A DNA stretch of 7,919 nt from Cohaesibacteraceae bacterium. Its GTDB lineage: Bacteria; Pseudomonadota; Alphaproteobacteria; Rhizobiales; Cohaesibacteraceae. This document shows, in pieces, positions 6,382 through 7,919 of the stretch. The notes below the pieces were generated by a model. The model did no database searches and was not told the origin of the DNA. It worked only from the letters and a program-made list of their open reading frames with translations. The stretch covers positions 2,690 to 10,608 of the forward strand of contig JAESRR010000187.1 in the NCBI GenBank assembly GCA_016764535.1. Direction: 5' to 3'. Position 1 is the first letter of the stretch, and every line of letters starts with the position of its first letter. The translations under genes and the position numbers were made by a program.

Positions 6382-7919
6382 GTGATTACCGCCCCGAAAC
6401 GACAGCTGGTTATATCTATCACAGCTATATGCCTGGCCGGTATTATTGCAGCTGGATTGTCGACTTTTGCAGGTCCCGCAAGTGCGCGGGTCATGACAGT
6501 GTTTTTCATATCTCTCATTGCTGTCGTCGGGATGGGCGTATACAGCGGCAATTCCGGAATTTTGAGTTTTGGTCACCTGGCGTTTATGGGCATCGGTGCA
6601 TATGCAGCCTCGCTTCTCACAGTACCTTCCGGCATGAAGGCAGCCACATTACCCAATTTGCCCGACTGGCTTGCAACGACCCAAACCGGATTACTTCCAG
6701 CAATTATAGCCGCAATACTACTGGTTTCAGTGGTCGCTCTGGTATTGGGCCTGGCGCTTGGCCGCCTTGAAGGGTCAGCGGCGACGATTTCTACATTGGG
6801 GTTGTTGATCATTGTTCATGGTGTTGCGATTGGCTGGCGAGATGTAACGCGCGGCGCACAGACTTTTTTCGGAGTTCCGCGTTTAACTGACGTCTGGGTG
6901 GCGGCAATCGGCTGTATTGTGGCACTGGTCGTAGCACGCCTCTATCGCGATTCAATATCCGGCCTCAGGCTACGGGCGGGTCGTGACAACGCAATTGCGG
7001 CGAGCGCTGTTGGCATTCGCATTCGTCACGAGCGTTTGATCGCGTGGGTATTAAGTGCAGCCATCATGGCGCTTTCGGGCGCTTTACTGGCGCATTTCCT
7101 TGGAGCCTTCAGCCCCAAAAAGTTCTATTTTGTTGATACGTTCTTTCTACTTGCAATGCTGATTGTGGGTGGCATGACGACAGTGACAGGGGCGATAACC
7201 GGCGCTGTTGTCATCACAATTGTAGTTGAATTCCTGCGCCGGATTGAAGGCGGCTTCAACTTTTTTGGTATGGATGTACCGGCGATCTTTGGCACCACCC
7301 AGATTGGCATTGCCCTCATTATATTGATTTCGATGTTTCGCAAGGCCGAAGGTATTGCCGGAACAAGGGAATGGGAAGAAAGGCTGCTGCCTGCCGATCA
7401 CAGCAGCGGCTTTGGTGATGTCGACAAGGCAGCCACTGTCAATAGTCGAACCGGGGTTCTTGACGCAAAAACCATGACGATGAAGTTCGGCGGACTTGTT
7501 GCTGTTAATGATGTGTCCCTGACTGTGCGCCCGGGAGAAATTCTTGGGCTAATCGGCCCAAACGGCTCCGGCAAAACCACACTGCTCAATATGCTTTCAG
7601 GCGTTCTGGTGCCGACCAGGGGTGATATATCGCTGGCCGGGAAATCAATCAACGGCAAGTCATCAGCCGGTTTTTCAGAACTCGGGATTGCCAGAACATT
7701 CCAGAATATCCGGCTGTTTAACGATCTGGACGTTTGGCAAAACATCCATGTGGCAGCGCTCAGTACAAATCATGGAAAAAATGCAGAAGCGCGTACGATT
7801 GCTGCCCTGTCGCGCCTCGAAATTGCCGACCTTGCGGGTCGGAATGCCGGTGCGCTTTCCTACGGTCAGCAACGGCGTGTCGAGATCGCGCGTGCGCTGG
7901 CGTGCAATCCCTCGCTTCT
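6382..7919 (+). CDS. Branched-chain amino-acid-type (HAAT) ABC transporter, LivM permease fused to LivG ATPase; 3' end beyond window
   Basis: This is one uninterrupted frame of 512 codons, still open at the right edge. Residues 1-320 are a LivM-type inner-membrane permease with several hydrophobic segments (for example 10-30, 38-55, 105-127, 172-186, 220-240, 253-285, 305-318). It carries the family block [20 protein letters not shown] (57-76) and the ATPase-contacting loop [17 protein letters not shown] (197-213). After a hydrophilic linker (320-360), residues 360-512 are a LivG-type ATPase. Visible there are Walker [10 protein letters not shown] (392-400), Q-loop FQN (440-442) and signature [15 protein letters not shown] (492-506). 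Walker B and the H-loop lie beyond the window. The start is GTG at 6382 with GGAG 6 nt upstream; GTG 6370 and TTG 6376 are possible. LivM and LivG are usually separate proteins, though fusions occur. It imports amino acids, amides or similar nitrogen compounds; LivH, LivF and the binding protein probably follow downstream. Confidence 0.93.
   Translation, partial: MITAPKRQLVISITAICLAGIIAAGLSTFAGPASARVMTVFFISLIAVVGMGVYSGNSGILSFGHLAFMGIGAYAASLLTVPSGMKAATLPNLPDWLATTQTGLLPAIIAAILLVSVVALVLGLALGRLEGSAATISTLGLLIIVHGVAIGWRDVTRGAQTFFGVPRLTDVWVAAIGCIVALVVARLYRDSISGLRLRAGRDNAIAASAVGIRIRHERLIAWVLSAAIMALSGALLAHFLGAFSPKKFYFVDTFFLLAMLIVGGMTTVTGAITGAVVITIVVEFLRRIEGGFNFFGMDVPAIFGTTQIGIALIILISMFRKAEGIAGTREWEERLLPADHSSGFGDVDKAATVNSRTGVLDAKTMTMKFGGLVAVNDVSLTVRPGEILGLIGPNGSGKTTLLNMLSGVLVPTRGDISLAGKSINGKSSAGFSELGIARTFQNIRLFNDLDVWQNIHVAALSTNHGKNAEARTIAALSRLEIADLAGRNAGALSYGQQRRVEIARALACNPSL

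Noticed and set aside
6429..6770. Plus-strand 113-codon frame and minus-strand frames in 6282-6812
   Set aside because: They lie within the LivM coding region, whose family motifs are unambiguous in another frame.
1..7919. CRISPR array, tandem repeats, riboswitch or tRNA
   Set aside because: No regularly spaced repeats and no recognisable RNA gene or riboswitch core were seen on either strand.

Overview
The window looks like a moderate-GC Alphaproteobacterium. This rests on gene content only: an RpiR-type regulator, a glutamine-synthetase-family ligase and a branched-chain amino-acid-type (HAAT) ABC transporter in one neighbourhood, which is common in marine and rhizobial alphaproteobacteria. 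No rRNA, tRNA or other taxonomic marker is present, so the assignment is tentative.

Left part (1-3723, all minus strand): a type I restriction-modification locus broken by an insertion sequence. hsdM (991-3723) encodes an unusually long, apparently intact 910-residue N6-adenine methyltransferase subunit. hsdS starts inside the hsdM stop region (8-nt overlap), keeps only its first 79 codons and stops matching the HsdS family at 762/761. From there an IS481-family element takes over in the same orientation; its transposase gene (start at 680) runs off the left edge. Without most of hsdS the methyltransferase has lost its specificity subunit, so the locus is probably inactive unless another hsdS acts in trans. 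No hsdR is visible.

Middle (3724-4108): a 385-base stretch between hsdM and the next operon. It holds a candidate hsdM promoter with a 13-bp palindrome over its -10 region, and one unrecognised 42-codon ORF (3914-4042). There is no tRNA, integrase or obvious attachment site to explain how the RM locus arrived.

Right part (4109-7919): a nitrogen-compound uptake and catabolism locus. A minus-strand operon encodes an RpiR-family (HTH plus SIS) regulator followed, with a 1-nt stop/start overlap, by a glutamine-synthetase-family ligase. Divergently, on the plus strand, lies a LivM-LivG fusion (inner-membrane permease joined to its ABC ATPase) that runs off the right edge just after the ABC signature motif. 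The 117-base divergent region carries two outward promoters and a near-perfect 16-bp palindrome that could be the regulator's operator. The likely logic is that the transporter imports an amine or amino-acid-like substrate, the ligase gamma-glutamylates or otherwise ligates it, and the regulator senses it or a product; the substrate cannot be read from the sequence.

I found no CRISPR array, RNA gene or clearly novel multi-gene system. The most notable points are the base-precise IS disruption of hsdS, the roughly 400-residue C-terminal extension of HsdM, the LivM-LivG fusion and the divergent operator.
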